This document shows, in pieces, positions 1 through 9,799 of a DNA stretch of 64,000 nt (its first letter is position 1; each line of letters starts with the position of its first letter). This DNA is from Paenibacillus odorifer. GTDB taxonomy: Bacteria; Bacillota; Bacilli; Paenibacillales; Paenibacillaceae. The stretch is from positions 1,426,001 through 1,490,000 of the forward strand of contig NZ_CP009428.1 of assembly GCF_000758725.1 (NCBI RefSeq), given 5' to 3'. The position numbers were made by a program, and so were the translations under genes. The notes under the pieces are model-generated. The model was not told the origin of the DNA, did not search any database, and was given only the letters and a program-made list of their open reading frames with translations.

Positions 1-1
1 T

Positions 2-2506
2 TATAGCAACGTTAATTATGCGACTAAGACCCTCGATTGGACTATCCAAATTAACGACGACAGCAAGACTATGGAAAATTTAGTGGTGACAGATACTTTT
101 GGCAATGCCGGATTAAAGCTTGTCCCGGGTACATTAAAGGTTCAACCAACTAAAGGTGGAACTGCTACCGTCCATAGTGTTGTTTACAATGCGCATGATC
201 CGGTTGCAGTAAACGATGGATTTGTGATTACTTTTAATGCGCCGATAAATGAGCCTTACACAATTACTTATACAACAAGCTTTAACTATGATTGGCTGGC
301 TCCGGGCAAAACTCAATTCACTAATACAGGTGCACTCGATTGGAAAGAAACGGTTAATGGGGTGAAGGAGTCTAAGCATAAAGAAGCGACCGCAACCTTT
401 AATCCAAGAGATGAGGTTAAAAACAATGGGAAGAAGAGTGGTTCCTACAATGCTGTAACTAAGGAGATCACTTGGAACATTGGGGCTAATTATAATCAGA
501 AAACGTTAAGCCAAGCTCAACTGGTTGATACCATTTCAGCTGGCCAAGTTGTAAATATGGATTCTGTGAAAGTGAATAAATGGGAGTATGGAAAGGATGG
601 AAATCCTTCTCCTCAAGCTAGTGTGAATTCCGCTGATTATAAAGTGGAGCTGGATGGCAGTGAGCTGAAGGTGACATTTAATAAAACGATTAATTATGCG
701 TTCTACGTCACTTTCAAAACAACGTTCGCGGATCAAGCGATTGATTCAAATGAAATTAAAAATACAGCTACGTTATATGACGGTGCGAAAGTAGAGTCCG
801 CTAAACTGCAAGCTTCTGTTAATATCCCTCAGGGCGGGGAATATGTTAACAAAGAAGGTGCGCAGGATGGAAATAAAATACATTGGACGGTTTACATCAA
901 CCGTAACCAATCTTTTGTAAAAGAAGCGGTAATTACGGATATTCCAAGCGACAATCAAATCCTGCTGTCCAATACATTCCATGTCTACAAAACGAAAGTT
1001 GCAAGCAATGGGGATGTAACATCGACCAACCAAGAATTGGTGAGTGGTACAGATTATAAGCTGGAAATCACTACGGATAATGACGGAAAAGAAAGCTTTA
1101 AGCTTAGTTTCCTGAAGGATATTTCCGAAGCTTATATTTTGAAATATGACTCCCTGATCACAGCACAAAACAATGATAAGGTAACCAATAAGGTTAGTTT
1201 CGATGGTAAAAACATCAAGGTAGTTCCAGGTGTAAGCACCGAGGAAATTATCGTTAAGCTCTCTAGCGGCTCCGGCACAGGAAGCGGCGTAAGAGGACCG
1301 TTGACGATTACCAAAGTAGAAGACGGGAATACGAGTAAGGTGTTAAGTGGGGCCGTTTTTGATCTGTATCGGGTAGTTGATGCCGATAAGATCTGGATTA
1401 AGGAAGGCACTACGGATACAAACGGGATACTTGAATTTACCAAACTAACAGGTGGGAAATATGTATTAATTGAGAAAACAGCACCTGCTGGTTATGTTCT
1501 TGATCAAACACCACATGAAGTGACTATTTCTTCGACGACAGGGATAAGCCTTCAGGTTAAAAACAAAGTTCCGACACCAACAGCAACGCCTATACCGACC
1601 GTAACGCCAGCACCAACGGTAACACCAACGCCAGCGCCAACAGCAACACCAACGTCGACGCCGACAGCAACGCCAACGTCGACACCAACAGCAACACCAA
1701 CGTCGACGCCAACAGCAACACCAACGTCGACGCCGACAGCAACACCAACGTCGACGCCAACAGCAACACCAACGTCGACACCAACAGCAACACCAACGTC
1801 GACGCCGACAGCAACACCAACGTCGACACCAACAGCAACACCAACGTCGACGCCGACAGCAACACCAACGTCGACACCAACAGCAACACCAACGTCGACG
1901 CCAGAGGAACCGACAGGTCCTATCTGGACACCATCACCGACTCCGGAAGTAGTCGTTACTTCTACGCCAACACCAACACCAGTTGTGGTGGCAACACCTT
2001 CACCAACACCGATGGTAACGCCAGTGTCGACAGCAACGCCAACGGTTACGCCAACAGCTACTCCAAGCCAGCCTGTGGCAACTAGTACGCCTGTTGTTCC
2101 GCAGGTAACTCCACCTGTGCAGAAAGAGATTACCAATGAAGATGTTCCTATTGAAGGTGAAATTCCACTTGGGGGAGTGCCAAGCCTGGGAGATGAGCCG
2201 GGACATGGTAAAGTAATTATTACTAAGGATGGCAAATGGGTCTACACACCTGATCCGGGCTATATTGGTAAAGATAAGTTCACCATTATTGTTACAGATG
2301 AGAATGGAAATGAAGAAGAAATCCTCATAGAGATTGATGTGGAGGAAGTACCAAAGGGTACAGTCACTAAGCCAGGAAATAACAGCAATAAACCGACTCA
2401 GCTTCCGAAAACGGGAGAAGACAGCGCATTTCCGATCTACTTGGTAGGTGGAAGTCTGGTACTACTAGGGTTTGTATTAACAAGACGATTCAAACGTAAT
2501 AACTAG
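2..2506 (+). CDS. LPXTG-anchored surface protein, 5' truncated by window edge
   Basis: The reading frame is open from base 2, with no start seen, so the N-terminus and signal peptide lie outside the window. The visible part has several collagen-binding/adhesin-like beta-sandwich repeats (first ~400 residues), then a SpaA/Cna_B-type prealbumin-like domain (from [11 protein letters not shown], ending near the KTAPAGY motif). A long Pro-Thr spacer of PTSTPTAT units follows, then an Ig/cadherin-like module ([15 protein letters not shown]). The C-terminus is a sorting signal: LPKTGED, a hydrophobic stretch and RRFKRNN. This is the layout of a sortase-anchored adhesin whose PT-rich stalk crosses the wall. 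It is convergent with the response regulator gene and separated from it by a shared terminator. The ligand cannot be deduced. Confidence 0.9.
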   Translation, partial: YSNVNYATKTLDWTIQINDDSKTMENLVVTDTFGNAGLKLVPGTLKVQPTKGGTATVHSVVYNAHDPVAVNDGFVITFNAPINEPYTITYTTSFNYDWLAPGKTQFTNTGALDWKETVNGVKESKHKEATATFNPRDEVKNNGKKSGSYNAVTKEITWNIGANYNQKTLSQAQLVDTISAGQVVNMDSVKVNKWEYGKDGNPSPQASVNSADYKVELDGSELKVTFNKTINYAFYVTFKTTFADQAIDSNEIKNTATLYDGAKVESAKLQASVNIPQGGEYVNKEGAQDGNKIHWTVYINRNQSFVKEAVITDIPSDNQILLSNTFHVYKTKVASNGDVTSTNQELVSGTDYKLEITTDNDGKESFKLSFLKDISEAYILKYDSLITAQNNDKVTNKVSFDGKNIKVVPGVSTEEIIVKLSSGSGTGSGVRGPLTITKVEDGNTSKVLSGAVFDLYRVVDADKIWIKEGTTDTNGILEFTKLTGGKYVLIEKTAPAGYVLDQTPHEVTISSTTGISLQVKNKVPTPTATPIPTVTPAPTVTPTPAPTATPTSTPTATPTSTPTATPTSTPTATPTSTPTATPTSTPTATPTSTPTATPTSTPTATPTSTPTATPTSTPTATPTSTPTATPTSTPEEPTGPIWTPSPTPEVVVTSTPTPTPVVVATPSPTPMVTPVSTATPTVTPTATPSQPVATSTPVVPQVTPPVQKEITNEDVPIEGEIPLGGVPSLGDEPGHGKVIITKDGKWVYTPDPGYIGKDKFTIIVTDENGNEEEILIEIDVEEVPKGTVTKPGNNSNKPTQLPKTGEDSAFPIYLVGGSLVLLGFVLTRRFKRNN
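1646..1902 (+). repeat. 24-bp in-frame tandem repeat encoding PTSTPTAT stalk
   Basis: About eleven near-identical 24-bp units (consensus acaccaacgtcgacgccaac plus agca) with only silent changes encode PTSTPTAT in the wall-spanning stalk of the surface protein. Copy number is likely to vary between strains by slippage, changing stalk length without changing frame. Confidence 0.9.
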
Positions 2507-2514
2507 GAAGGTAA

Positions 2515-2552
2515 TAATAAAGACACCCGGTTTTATCCGGGTGTCTTTATTA
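2515..2552. terminator. Bidirectional intrinsic terminator
   Basis: A perfect 16-bp inverted repeat (taataaagacacccgg and its complement) with a 6-nt loop sits between two convergent genes. The A/T ends of the stem supply a U-tract in both directions. Confidence 0.9.
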
Positions 2553-2573
2553 TGTCTTGATAGGGTATTTAGC

Positions 2574-3719
2574 TCATCGCACTCTATGGTTAAACTGTTC
2601 CCATTGCTCGTACCAGTGCTCAACGCTGGCTGGAAGGCCAAGGTTAAGTTCCTTTTGGAACAAATCCTTGAGCAGCTTGTACTGCTCTTCCACAGCGGAA
2701 CGTTCTCCAATACTGTCGTAGACCTTCATTAATCCTAAATGCCCTTGTTCAAAATAAGGCTGCAGCTGCACTACTCGTTGATAGACAGTAACGGCTTCGG
2801 CAATTCTGTTGCTTTCTATATAAAATTGGGCAATGCCCATTGCATGGTGCAGCCAAATGGTACGAAGGCGTTGCCGCTCACTTTCGGCCCATAAATAATC
2901 ATAATCGTCAAAGTAATCTCCAGAATAAAGCTCGAATAAAACTTGATGCTCCGCACAATTAACTTCACTAATGGTTTCCAGAGCCAGAATCCCCTGTTCC
3001 CACTTATCTACATCGATCAACATTGATCCGGTTTCAAGGGTATAGCCTTCCCCCCCGCTAAGGTTGCTGATATGCAGGTCGACTTCATTCTGCTTTAAGC
3101 ATTGCCGGACTTGATAAATTGTTGTATAGAGATGGGTAGAAGCCTTTTTCAGATTAAAGTCAGGCCACAGCAGTTCAATCAGCATGTCTTTACTTACAAA
3201 GCGGTTGCGATTATGGAGCAAAAAAGCAAATAACTCTTGGGCCTTAGAGGTTCTCCAACGCAGATTATTCAGAGATTGTCCACCTCGTTCAAAACGAAGC
3301 GATTGAAGACAACGAATGGTTACCTCTTCTGTTGCAATGATGAGTTTTGGGGCAAGTGACAATCTTTCTTCTAACCGTTGGACGGCCTTCAGTAGTCGGT
3401 CATTTCGCACAGGCTTCAAAATATAATCGAGCGCATTGATCTCAAAGGCTTCCACAGCATAATGGTTATACGCGGTAACAAAGATAATATTTGCGTTTGG
3501 ACAGGTCTCTTGGAGCATCTCGGCAGCTTGAAGACCATTAATTTCAGGCATTTCAATATCAATAAAAATAACGTCAGGATGATAAGACGGAGCCTCTTGA
3601 ATGGCCTGCGAGGGGTCCGTATAGGAAGCGGCTATATGTATGGATGGTATTTTTTTTAACATAAACTCTAATTTCACAAGGGCAAGCCGTTCATCGTCAA
3701 CTAATATTGCCTGAATCAT
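2574..3719 (-). CDS. Response regulator with SARP-type BTAD output domain
   Basis: 381 aa. The N-terminal receiver has the acidic pair D8/D9, phospho-acceptor D54 (in FIDIEMPEING) and K102 (YILKPVRND). A winged-helix region follows (about 145-225, with FAFLLHNRNRFVSKDML), then a BTAD helical-repeat region to the C-terminus. This receiver plus BTAD architecture is common in Paenibacillus and related genera, usually beside a large sensor kinase, as here: the hybrid kinase gene lies immediately upstream with an 84-bp gap. It presumably works as a DNA-binding activator when phosphorylated. The target is unknown; the convergent surface protein is only a neighbour. Confidence 0.9.
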   Translation of the reverse strand: MIQAILVDDERLALVKLEFMLKKIPSIHIAASYTDPSQAIQEAPSYHPDVIFIDIEMPEINGLQAAEMLQETCPNANIIFVTAYNHYAVEAFEINALDYILKPVRNDRLLKAVQRLEERLSLAPKLIIATEEVTIRCLQSLRFERGGQSLNNLRWRTSKAQELFAFLLHNRNRFVSKDMLIELLWPDFNLKKASTHLYTTIYQVRQCLKQNEVDLHISNLSGGEGYTLETGSMLIDVDKWEQGILALETISEVNCAEHQVLFELYSGDYFDDYDYLWAESERQRLRTIWLHHAMGIAQFYIESNRIAEAVTVYQRVVQLQPYFEQGHLGLMKVYDSIGERSAVEEQYKLLKDLFQKELNLGLPASVEHWYEQWEQFNHRVR

Positions 3720-3803
3720 TATTAATCACCACTCAGATATAGTATTTTAGCCAAAAATACGTCGAATCCTTACTTGATATTTGGGTTCACAATAGTTTGT
3801 CTG

Positions 3804-6800
3804 TTAATCAGAAAGTTTTCGAATCGGATTTTTTTTGTCAGAAGGAATAATAAAACTCACAGAAGTTCCTTTCCCTTCGGAGCTTTTAATCTGCAGCCCT
3901 TTTCCGTAGACCCGCAACAGCCGTTTATGTGTATTTAAAAATCCGATTCCTCGTACATCATTAGACGGATTGCTGAGCAACTGCTGGAGTTGTTCGTTTT
4001 TCATGCCTTGGCCATTGTCTGATATCGTGATTTCAATATCGCCAGCTTGTTCCTTGATGGTTATGGACACCGTTCCTCCTTGGGAGCGACTCAAAATACC
4101 GTGCCGGACAGCATTTTCAACCAGTGGCTGTATAGTCAGAGGCGGCAGCTGAAAATGCAAGCTTTCCTCATAATCCCAATGAATGGTCATCCTATCTTCA
4201 AAGCGCTCCTTCTCTATGTAGAGGTAGGCATGAACAAGCTCAAGCTCTCGTTCAATCGGTATCATAGGCTCAGCATTCAGGAAATTGAAGCTTAAACGCA
4301 AATAAGAGCTGAAGGCATCCACAAGGTGACTCATTCTATTAATATCAAAAGAGGCCAGCGCGGATATTGAATTTAATGTGTTGAACAAGAAATGTGGTTG
4401 TATTTGCGCTTGAAGATAGGCAGCTTCCACACGAAGCCGTTCGTTTACGGACTGTTTTAGATCTGTTAAGGAGCGTACACGGGCCTTCAGCTCTATTGCA
4501 TTCATAGGCTTCATTACATAGTCATTTGCACCTGAAATGAATCCGGTATAAATATCTTCTGGTTGGTTTCGTGCCGTCAGAAGCAAAATGGGAAGCTCAG
4601 CAATGGTGTAACGTTCACGAATTCTATGCGCCAGTTCATACCCGGACATTTGTGGCATCATTACATCTGTAATAATTAAATCCCACTGAGCGGTATCCAG
4701 CAATAGTAAAGCATCGTTTCCGCTGGTCACCGTAACGATTTCATAGTCCTTGATGGAAAGTACGTTGGTAAGTATTTTTAGATTAACCGGATCATCATCT
4801 ACAGCCAGAAGCTTGGGTCTCCTGCCATGGGCTGATGAAACGATACCCGGCGCGGTTAATTTGGATAAAGTGATCATAGATGGCGTGTCCGAGAATTCAG
4901 TCATAGAGGGCAGTTCTGAATTCAATACCCGGCTGGTTGAATCGTATAACGGCATTGTGAATGTGAAGGTAGTACCTTCTCCAAGTGTAGAGACTACACT
5001 TATTTTCCCGCCGTGAAGTTCAACTAACTGCTTGCTGGTGCTTAATCCAAGCCCGATGCCACCGCTAACTTCGTTCATGCTGGAGTCGCCCTGTTCATAG
5101 GGCTGGAAAGCTCTGAGCAACGTCTCCTCGTTCATGCCAAGACCAGTATCCGTAATATGAATCTGCGCCGATTTTTTATGAATATCTGCATGGATTCTTA
5201 TCGTGCCTACAGTCGTATATTTAACAGCATTTTGAAGCAGATTGAACAAGATCTGAATGAGTCTTTTTTCATCAGCCACAATAGAAGGGAATGAATCTGG
5301 TATTTCTGAGATTAAGGTTAAAGATTTCCCTTCTGTTAAGAATTTGAACATATCAAGCACACCCACTGCGAAGGATTGAATCTTAAGTTCTCTGAGCTGC
5401 AATTGTATATTGCTTTCACGGAGCTGGGATTGATCCAGCAGATCGTCTACCAGAAGGGACATACGTCTTCCAACGGTAATGAGCAGTTTTAAATTCTCAG
5501 CATTTTGATGCGTTACAGTGTCACGCTCGCTGTCCAGAACAGTTTCGGCAATGTTAATGATACTGTACAGCGGATTTTTTAATTCATGTGAGGTGTTAGC
5601 CAAAAAAACATCCTTTTGCGTAACACTTCTCTGCAGGCTGTGCGCCAGTTTTTCTGTCTCCTTAGTATTCCAGTGATATCGCTTAAATCCAAAAGTCGCA
5701 AAGCACAAAAAGGCGATAATTAGATCAAAAGGATAATAGGTAACGTTGACCCAGTTATAATTCTTGAACATTCCCCAAAGTGTGCTGTTAACGATGGCAA
5801 GCATGGATAACAACAGGAAAATAGAGCCTTCGTAATTTTTAACAATAGATCTCAGAAAAAGAATTACGACACCTAATGCTAAAACTAATAAATTTATGCC
5901 GAAAATCAGTGTGTGAAATTCATAATAGTGAACAACGGGTCCAAATAATATGAACAGGATGTCTACTATGGACAGGATGGTTAGGATACGAATACTTTTT
6001 ATTTTTAAATCCGCGAACAAAAGATGTTTGCTTGTCTGCAGGATAAAAATAAATACAGCAATATAAGAGATAAAAAATAGTTTGAAATTCCATTGATAGT
6101 TCAAGGGAAGTACGTGCAATAAAAGCCTGTCATCATCTATAAGTACAGTAGTTATAGCGGATATTACCAGCAGAAAAAAATAGATCAACATCTTTTGCCG
6201 CAGCCCAATTATATATAAAATAACAGCATATACAGCGTGCAGCAGCAGTACAACACATAATAGCAACTGTAGGCTAATAGAGAGCAGTCTTTCCTGTGTT
6301 AAAGCTTTTTCGCTGCCAAATACAATCGTTTTAGAAATGCCTCCCGTTTGGGAAAAGGAATAGTTGGCTACATGGATCACAATTTCAAGTTCACTTTTAT
6401 CGGTTGTAAAGGATACTGAATAAGGCAGTATGTATGGGATATAGTGCTCTTTACTCTCAGCAGGAGTGCCAGAGCTGCCCAGCTGTTCACCATTGATATA
6501 CACTTCTGAAGAAGAGCGAGCTCCGGAAATGAGAAGACTATAAGATTGCTTCTTATTATTATCTGTAAGCACACGTAGTCGATAGGAGCCGTAGCCATAA
6601 GCCGATTTATCACTATCGCTATCGCTAAGTGCATCTTTCCAGTTCCCCGGGACTTGTATATATTTTGTAGGAGCAGAAGTTAGAGATTGTTCGTTGAATG
6701 AAGGAAGCAGCATACCCGGGTAGAACTCCCACTGCCCATTTAAAATAAGAAGTTTGTCCGGATTCAAATTTTGATCCCGTAAATCCAACACCCCATTGAT

Positions 6801-6908
6801 CAATGGTGGTTGTGTGGTGTGTGGAGAAATCATTACCCATAGGATACGAAATCCAGTGAGTATAATAAGAAACAATGCGATAATTAAGAAGAGTTTTCTT
6901 TTAGTCAT
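3804..6908 (-). CDS. 7TM hybrid histidine kinase with two kinase cores
   Basis: 1034 aa. A signal-anchor helix (about 8-27) leads to an extracellular GH2-like/7TMR-DISM jelly roll (about 50-190), seven membrane segments (about 205-400), a HisKA domain with SHELKNP, and a first HATPase (DTGLGMNEE, GGIGLGLSTSKQL). A receiver domain follows (VDDDPVNLK, phospho-acceptor in ITDVMMPQMSG, YVMKPM), then a LytS-type core with IQPHFLFNTLNSI and a second HATPase (QPLVENAVRHG, SDNGQGM). So it carries both an ordinary HisKA kinase and a His_kinase/LytS kinase around an internal receiver. It is likely co-transcribed with the BTAD response regulator. The stimulus is unknown; the jelly roll suggests a carbohydrate or envelope ligand. 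Confidence 0.92.
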   Translation of the reverse strand: MTKRKLFLIIALFLIILTGFRILWVMISPHTTQPPLINGVLDLRDQNLNPDKLLILNGQWEFYPGMLLPSFNEQSLTSAPTKYIQVPGNWKDALSDSDSDKSAYGYGSYRLRVLTDNNKKQSYSLLISGARSSSEVYINGEQLGSSGTPAESKEHYIPYILPYSVSFTTDKSELEIVIHVANYSFSQTGGISKTIVFGSEKALTQERLLSISLQLLLCVVLLLHAVYAVILYIIGLRQKMLIYFFLLVISAITTVLIDDDRLLLHVLPLNYQWNFKLFFISYIAVFIFILQTSKHLLFADLKIKSIRILTILSIVDILFILFGPVVHYYEFHTLIFGINLLVLALGVVILFLRSIVKNYEGSIFLLLSMLAIVNSTLWGMFKNYNWVNVTYYPFDLIIAFLCFATFGFKRYHWNTKETEKLAHSLQRSVTQKDVFLANTSHELKNPLYSIINIAETVLDSERDTVTHQNAENLKLLITVGRRMSLLVDDLLDQSQLRESNIQLQLRELKIQSFAVGVLDMFKFLTEGKSLTLISEIPDSFPSIVADEKRLIQILFNLLQNAVKYTTVGTIRIHADIHKKSAQIHITDTGLGMNEETLLRAFQPYEQGDSSMNEVSGGIGLGLSTSKQLVELHGGKISVVSTLGEGTTFTFTMPLYDSTSRVLNSELPSMTEFSDTPSMITLSKLTAPGIVSSAHGRRPKLLAVDDDPVNLKILTNVLSIKDYEIVTVTSGNDALLLLDTAQWDLIITDVMMPQMSGYELAHRIRERYTIAELPILLLTARNQPEDIYTGFISGANDYVMKPMNAIELKARVRSLTDLKQSVNERLRVEAAYLQAQIQPHFLFNTLNSISALASFDINRMSHLVDAFSSYLRLSFNFLNAEPMIPIERELELVHAYLYIEKERFEDRMTIHWDYEESLHFQLPPLTIQPLVENAVRHGILSRSQGGTVSITIKEQAGDIEITISDNGQGMKNEQLQQLLSNPSNDVRGIGFLNTHKRLLRVYGKGLQIKSSEGKGTSVSFIIPSDKKNPIRKLSD

Positions 6909-7050
6909 AGTAGTTAAACATTATTCGACAACAAACTATATATTCCTCTCTTCGGCCTATTTCAAAAAATTCAAAAAAATTTATGCATAGGTTGCAGGGG
7001 GGAAGGATTGTCTGGCGTCTAACGTTATGAAGGTGAAGGAGGGGAGAAAG

Positions 7051-7593
7051 CTGGAAGAGGCAGAATGGATTGCTGCTGTGCTGAACGGTCAACATCAAGC
7101 CTTTGGGCATTTGGTGACACGTTACCAAGGCATGGTATACAGAGTATGCGTCAAAATCACAGGGGAAGCCGAATCGGCCAAAGATATGGCCCAGGAGGTT
7201 TTTATAAAAGCATATAAAGCGCTCCCCTCTTTCAGAGGACAGTCCTCCTTCTCGACATGGCTGTATCGGATTGCCTACCGCACCTGTCTGGACTGGAAAC
7301 GGGCCAACGATAGGGAGTGGAAGTACCGAAGTGCAGCTGATTACACAGAAAATGATTGGGTAACGTCTCAAACTCCGGAGCATGAGGTACTTGAGCAGGA
7401 AACATCAGCTGAATTAGGAGAGAATGTGAACAGTCTGGCGGAACCGTACCGGTCGGTCGTCCAGCTGTACTATTTTCAGCGGAATTCCTACCAAGAGATT
7501 GCAGAGCAAAAGGGAGTTTCCGTGAAAACAATCGAATCGCAGCTTTATCGAGCCAGACAGATGATGCGTAAACAAAGGGAGGAATGGCGATGA
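7051..7593 (+). CDS. ECF sigma factor (sigma-70 family)
   Basis: About 180 aa. Region 2 (FGHLVTRYQGMVYRVC, DMAQEVFIKAYKALPSFRG, STWLYRIAYRTCLDWKR) and region 4 (EPYRSVVQLYYFQRNSYQEI, SVKTIESQLYRARQMM) are clear. Start choice: an ATG at 7027 has no well-placed ribosome binding site, whereas AAGGAGGGGAG at 7036-7046 stands 8 nt before an in-frame CTG at 7051 and would lie inside the gene if the ATG were used. I therefore prefer CTG, which gives LEEAEWIAAV at the N-terminus; the ATG remains possible. It overlaps the anti-sigma gene, so the two are probably translationally coupled. The regulon is unknown. Confidence 0.88.
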   Translation: MEEAEWIAAVLNGQHQAFGHLVTRYQGMVYRVCVKITGEAESAKDMAQEVFIKAYKALPSFRGQSSFSTWLYRIAYRTCLDWKRANDREWKYRSAADYTENDWVTSQTPEHEVLEQETSAELGENVNSLAEPYRSVVQLYYFQRNSYQEIAEQKGVSVKTIESQLYRARQMMRKQREEWR

Positions 7594-8042
7594 ATTGTGC
7601 AATAGTGAAGGAATGGATGCCACATTATATAGACGGCCTACTGTCTCCAGAGATGGAGCTGAGTATCCGATTGCACATAGAGTCATGTCCTGATTGCGCA
7701 GAGTGGCTGGAGGAAGCCAAAGCAATGTCGGAGCTGTGGTCGGAAATGGATGCTGACAGAGAACAGCTGCAGGCGCAGATGGACTTCCCGGATCTCGCAG
7801 CAGATGTTATGACACATATTGAGCAGCTCGAAACAGGGCGCAGATCACGAGCGACTAAGGCGACAAATGTAAGACGTCGTTCTGCCCCAAAAACCTCATG
7901 GATTCATTATGGAGTGGCTGCTTGCCTCAGTTTGTTATTGTTGCAGTTTGGGGTATTTGAGAATTTGGCCTATGGCATTACCGAAATAAACGGCCATATG
8001 TCGAATTCAGTAACCCAGTGGTTTGGTGGCTTTGGGAGATAG
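7590..8042 (+). CDS. Anti-sigma factor, zinc-finger type, membrane-anchored
   Basis: About 150 aa. The N-terminal zinc-binding anti-sigma motif is visible as HIESCPDC (H-x3-C-x2-C), and one membrane segment lies near residue 110-130 (YGVAACLSLLLLQFGVF). Of two in-frame ATGs (7584, 7590), GGGAGG at 7577-7582 is properly spaced only for 7590, which forms an ATGA overlap with the sigma stop codon. It presumably holds the preceding ECF sigma factor at the membrane until a signal releases it. Confidence 0.85.
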   Translation: MNCAIVKEWMPHYIDGLLSPEMELSIRLHIESCPDCAEWLEEAKAMSELWSEMDADREQLQAQMDFPDLAADVMTHIEQLETGRRSRATKATNVRRRSAPKTSWIHYGVAACLSLLLLQFGVFENLAYGITEINGHMSNSVTQWFGGFGR

Positions 8043-8117
8043 AAATAAAATAATTGACCATTAATAGATGTTTAAATTGGCTAAAGTTTTTCTACCCAAA
8101 TTTTAGGAGGATATATT

Positions 8118-8615
8118 ATGATTAAGAAGAGACGTTGGCTCACTTTTATGCTGGCTATGGTACCTGGAGTAGGTCATTTGTACTTAGGCTTTAAAAAGCA
8201 GGGTTTACAGTTTATGATCGGGGCGTCCTTATGTATAATGTTTATTCCGTCCGAGCCCTTGATCTTCCCGTTTGCCCTGGCGGCGCTGTGGTTTTATCAA
8301 TTGTTTGATGCCCTGCAGAAGGCGGCTTGGATGAAAATAACTGCTGCTGAACACGAACGAATGATGTTTCATCCAGACAGCTTCGGAGCCCCTTGGACCA
8401 TGGGTATGTCCTCTATGCCTGGATATCCGCATGAAGAGATCAATCCAGCTTGGGTGGGAATCGGCTGTGTTGTTGCTGGATTCCTCATGTTGGTAATCAC
8501 AGCTTTCCCTACCCTTTGGGATATGCTGACTGAGATCAACATCGGCACGATCTTATTATCAGTGGGTCTGATTGCGTACGGACTAAAGATGTTAAGGAAC
8601 AATACGAGAGCATAA
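8118..8615 (+). CDS. Small multi-pass membrane protein
   Basis: 165 aa, ATG with GGAGGATATATT upstream. About four hydrophobic segments are visible (MLAMVPGVGHLYLGF, ASLCIMFIP, IGCVVAGFLMLVITAF, NIGTILLSVGLIAYGL). The first, with its P-G-x-GHxYLG motif, resembles TM2-type membrane proteins. It lies in the sigma/anti-sigma gene run, so a role in envelope homeostasis is plausible. The exact function is unknown. Confidence 0.75.
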   Translation: MIKKRRWLTFMLAMVPGVGHLYLGFKKQGLQFMIGASLCIMFIPSEPLIFPFALAALWFYQLFDALQKAAWMKITAAEHERMMFHPDSFGAPWTMGMSSMPGYPHEEINPAWVGIGCVVAGFLMLVITAFPTLWDMLTEINIGTILLSVGLIAYGLKMLRNNTRA

Positions 8616-8632
8616 GAAACGGGGATTTAACT

Positions 8633-9724
8633 ATGGGGAGATGGAAAATAGGAAGTTTCACAGCAGCCTTGGGCTGCATTGCCCTTGGTGTCATTATCGT
8701 GATGGCTCAGTATGATATGATCAGCTATGAGGTGCTTGGTTTTTTATGGCCAGCGTTGTTGGTCTTATTCGGACTTGAGATGTTGATAAGACTTTTTATC
8801 AAATCCGATGTCAAAAGCCGTGTAAGCGGCTGGGCCATCCTGTTAATTATTGTACTGATCGGAGCAAGTGGTGCTCAGACAGTAATGGCGGGAGGTTCAC
8901 TCAGCAATCTGATCGGTAATACACATCTAACTCCGCTTAGTGGGAATGTGGAAGTGAAAGAGAATATTACGACGCTCAAAATCGTACTTCCGAGTGGAAA
9001 AGTAAAGGTTGAGGGTGTAGCTGGAAGCTCTTTGGATTATGAGGGAAGTTTACTGCTGCCTGGAAAATCGCAAAGTGATGCTGAAAGTGCACTGGAAAAG
9101 AAATGGAAGGTTAGTACTGAAGGAGATACACTGATTATGGAGCTTGATTCCGATCATAATTGGTTCTCTAACATTCAGTTTGGATTCAATACCAAAAGTC
9201 CTTATCTAAATGTAAGTGCACCCAATAACCTTGCTGTTGAGGTTGAGACAAGTGATGGCTCTATAGAAGCCTGGAATCTAAAGTCAGGTATAGAGGTTGA
9301 GACAAGTAATGGTGCATTAAATATTCATGATATTGTCGGCGAAGTGGATGCGCATACCAGCAATGGGTCACTATCCGTACAGAATATCCAAGGTGAAGTT
9401 GAACTCGTGAGCTCTAATGGAGCCATAGTATTGGATAACATTGATGGGGCGTTGTCAGCCAAGAGCAGCAACGGCAAAATTACTATAAACTCAGCAGTGA
9501 CCGGAAACTGGAAGTGTACATCCAGTAACGGAAAGATTATAGTGGGCTTGCCGGCCGTGTCGGATGCGAAGATTATTGCAGATACAAGCAATGGCTCGCT
9601 GAAGGGGAATGTACCCTGGGATCGGGACGGCGATAGCTATGGTACCGCTGTGCTTGGTAAAGCCACTTATACTGTGGACTTAAGCACGAGTAATGGAAGT
9701 GTGACCGTGGACACAGCTGAATAA
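8633..9724 (+). CDS. LiaF-like membrane anchor plus DUF4097 beta-helix protein
   Basis: 363 aa. An N-terminal pair or trio of membrane helices (about 8-85) resembles the LiaI/LiaF transmembrane region. It is followed by a large extracytoplasmic or membrane-associated beta-solenoid built from regularly spaced TSNG/SSNG turns (ETSDGSIEAW, ETSNGALNIH, HTSNGSLSVQ, SSNGAIVLD, SSNGKITIN, TSNGSVTVD), typical of DUF4097 putative adhesin repeats. It is the last gene of the ECF sigma unit, 17 bp after the preceding gene, and is followed by a terminator. Such modules are commonly found with envelope-stress sigma factors; the molecular role is not established. Confidence 0.85.
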   Translation: MGRWKIGSFTAALGCIALGVIIVMAQYDMISYEVLGFLWPALLVLFGLEMLIRLFIKSDVKSRVSGWAILLIIVLIGASGAQTVMAGGSLSNLIGNTHLTPLSGNVEVKENITTLKIVLPSGKVKVEGVAGSSLDYEGSLLLPGKSQSDAESALEKKWKVSTEGDTLIMELDSDHNWFSNIQFGFNTKSPYLNVSAPNNLAVEVETSDGSIEAWNLKSGIEVETSNGALNIHDIVGEVDAHTSNGSLSVQNIQGEVELVSSNGAIVLDNIDGALSAKSSNGKITINSAVTGNWKCTSSNGKIIVGLPAVSDAKIIADTSNGSLKGNVPWDRDGDSYGTAVLGKATYTVDLSTSNGSVTVDTAE

Positions 9725-9732
9725 GAATGAAT

Positions 9733-9787
9733 AAAAGGGAGCTGGGGCTTCAGCGTATTGATTCTGCTGAGGCCTCAGCTCCTTTGT
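9733..9787. terminator. Bidirectional terminator
   Basis: A 17-bp stem with two G-U pairs (ggagctggggcttcagc with gctgaggcctcagctcc) and an 11-nt loop, flanked by short A and T runs, lies between convergent genes. Confidence 0.85.
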
Positions 9788-9799
9788 GATAGAACTTAC

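Noticed and set aside
1552..2235. 227-codon minus-strand open frame opposite the surface protein stalk
   Set aside because: It is the shadow of the PT-rich 24-bp repeat (Val/Gly/Asp repeats), with no SD and no family resemblance.
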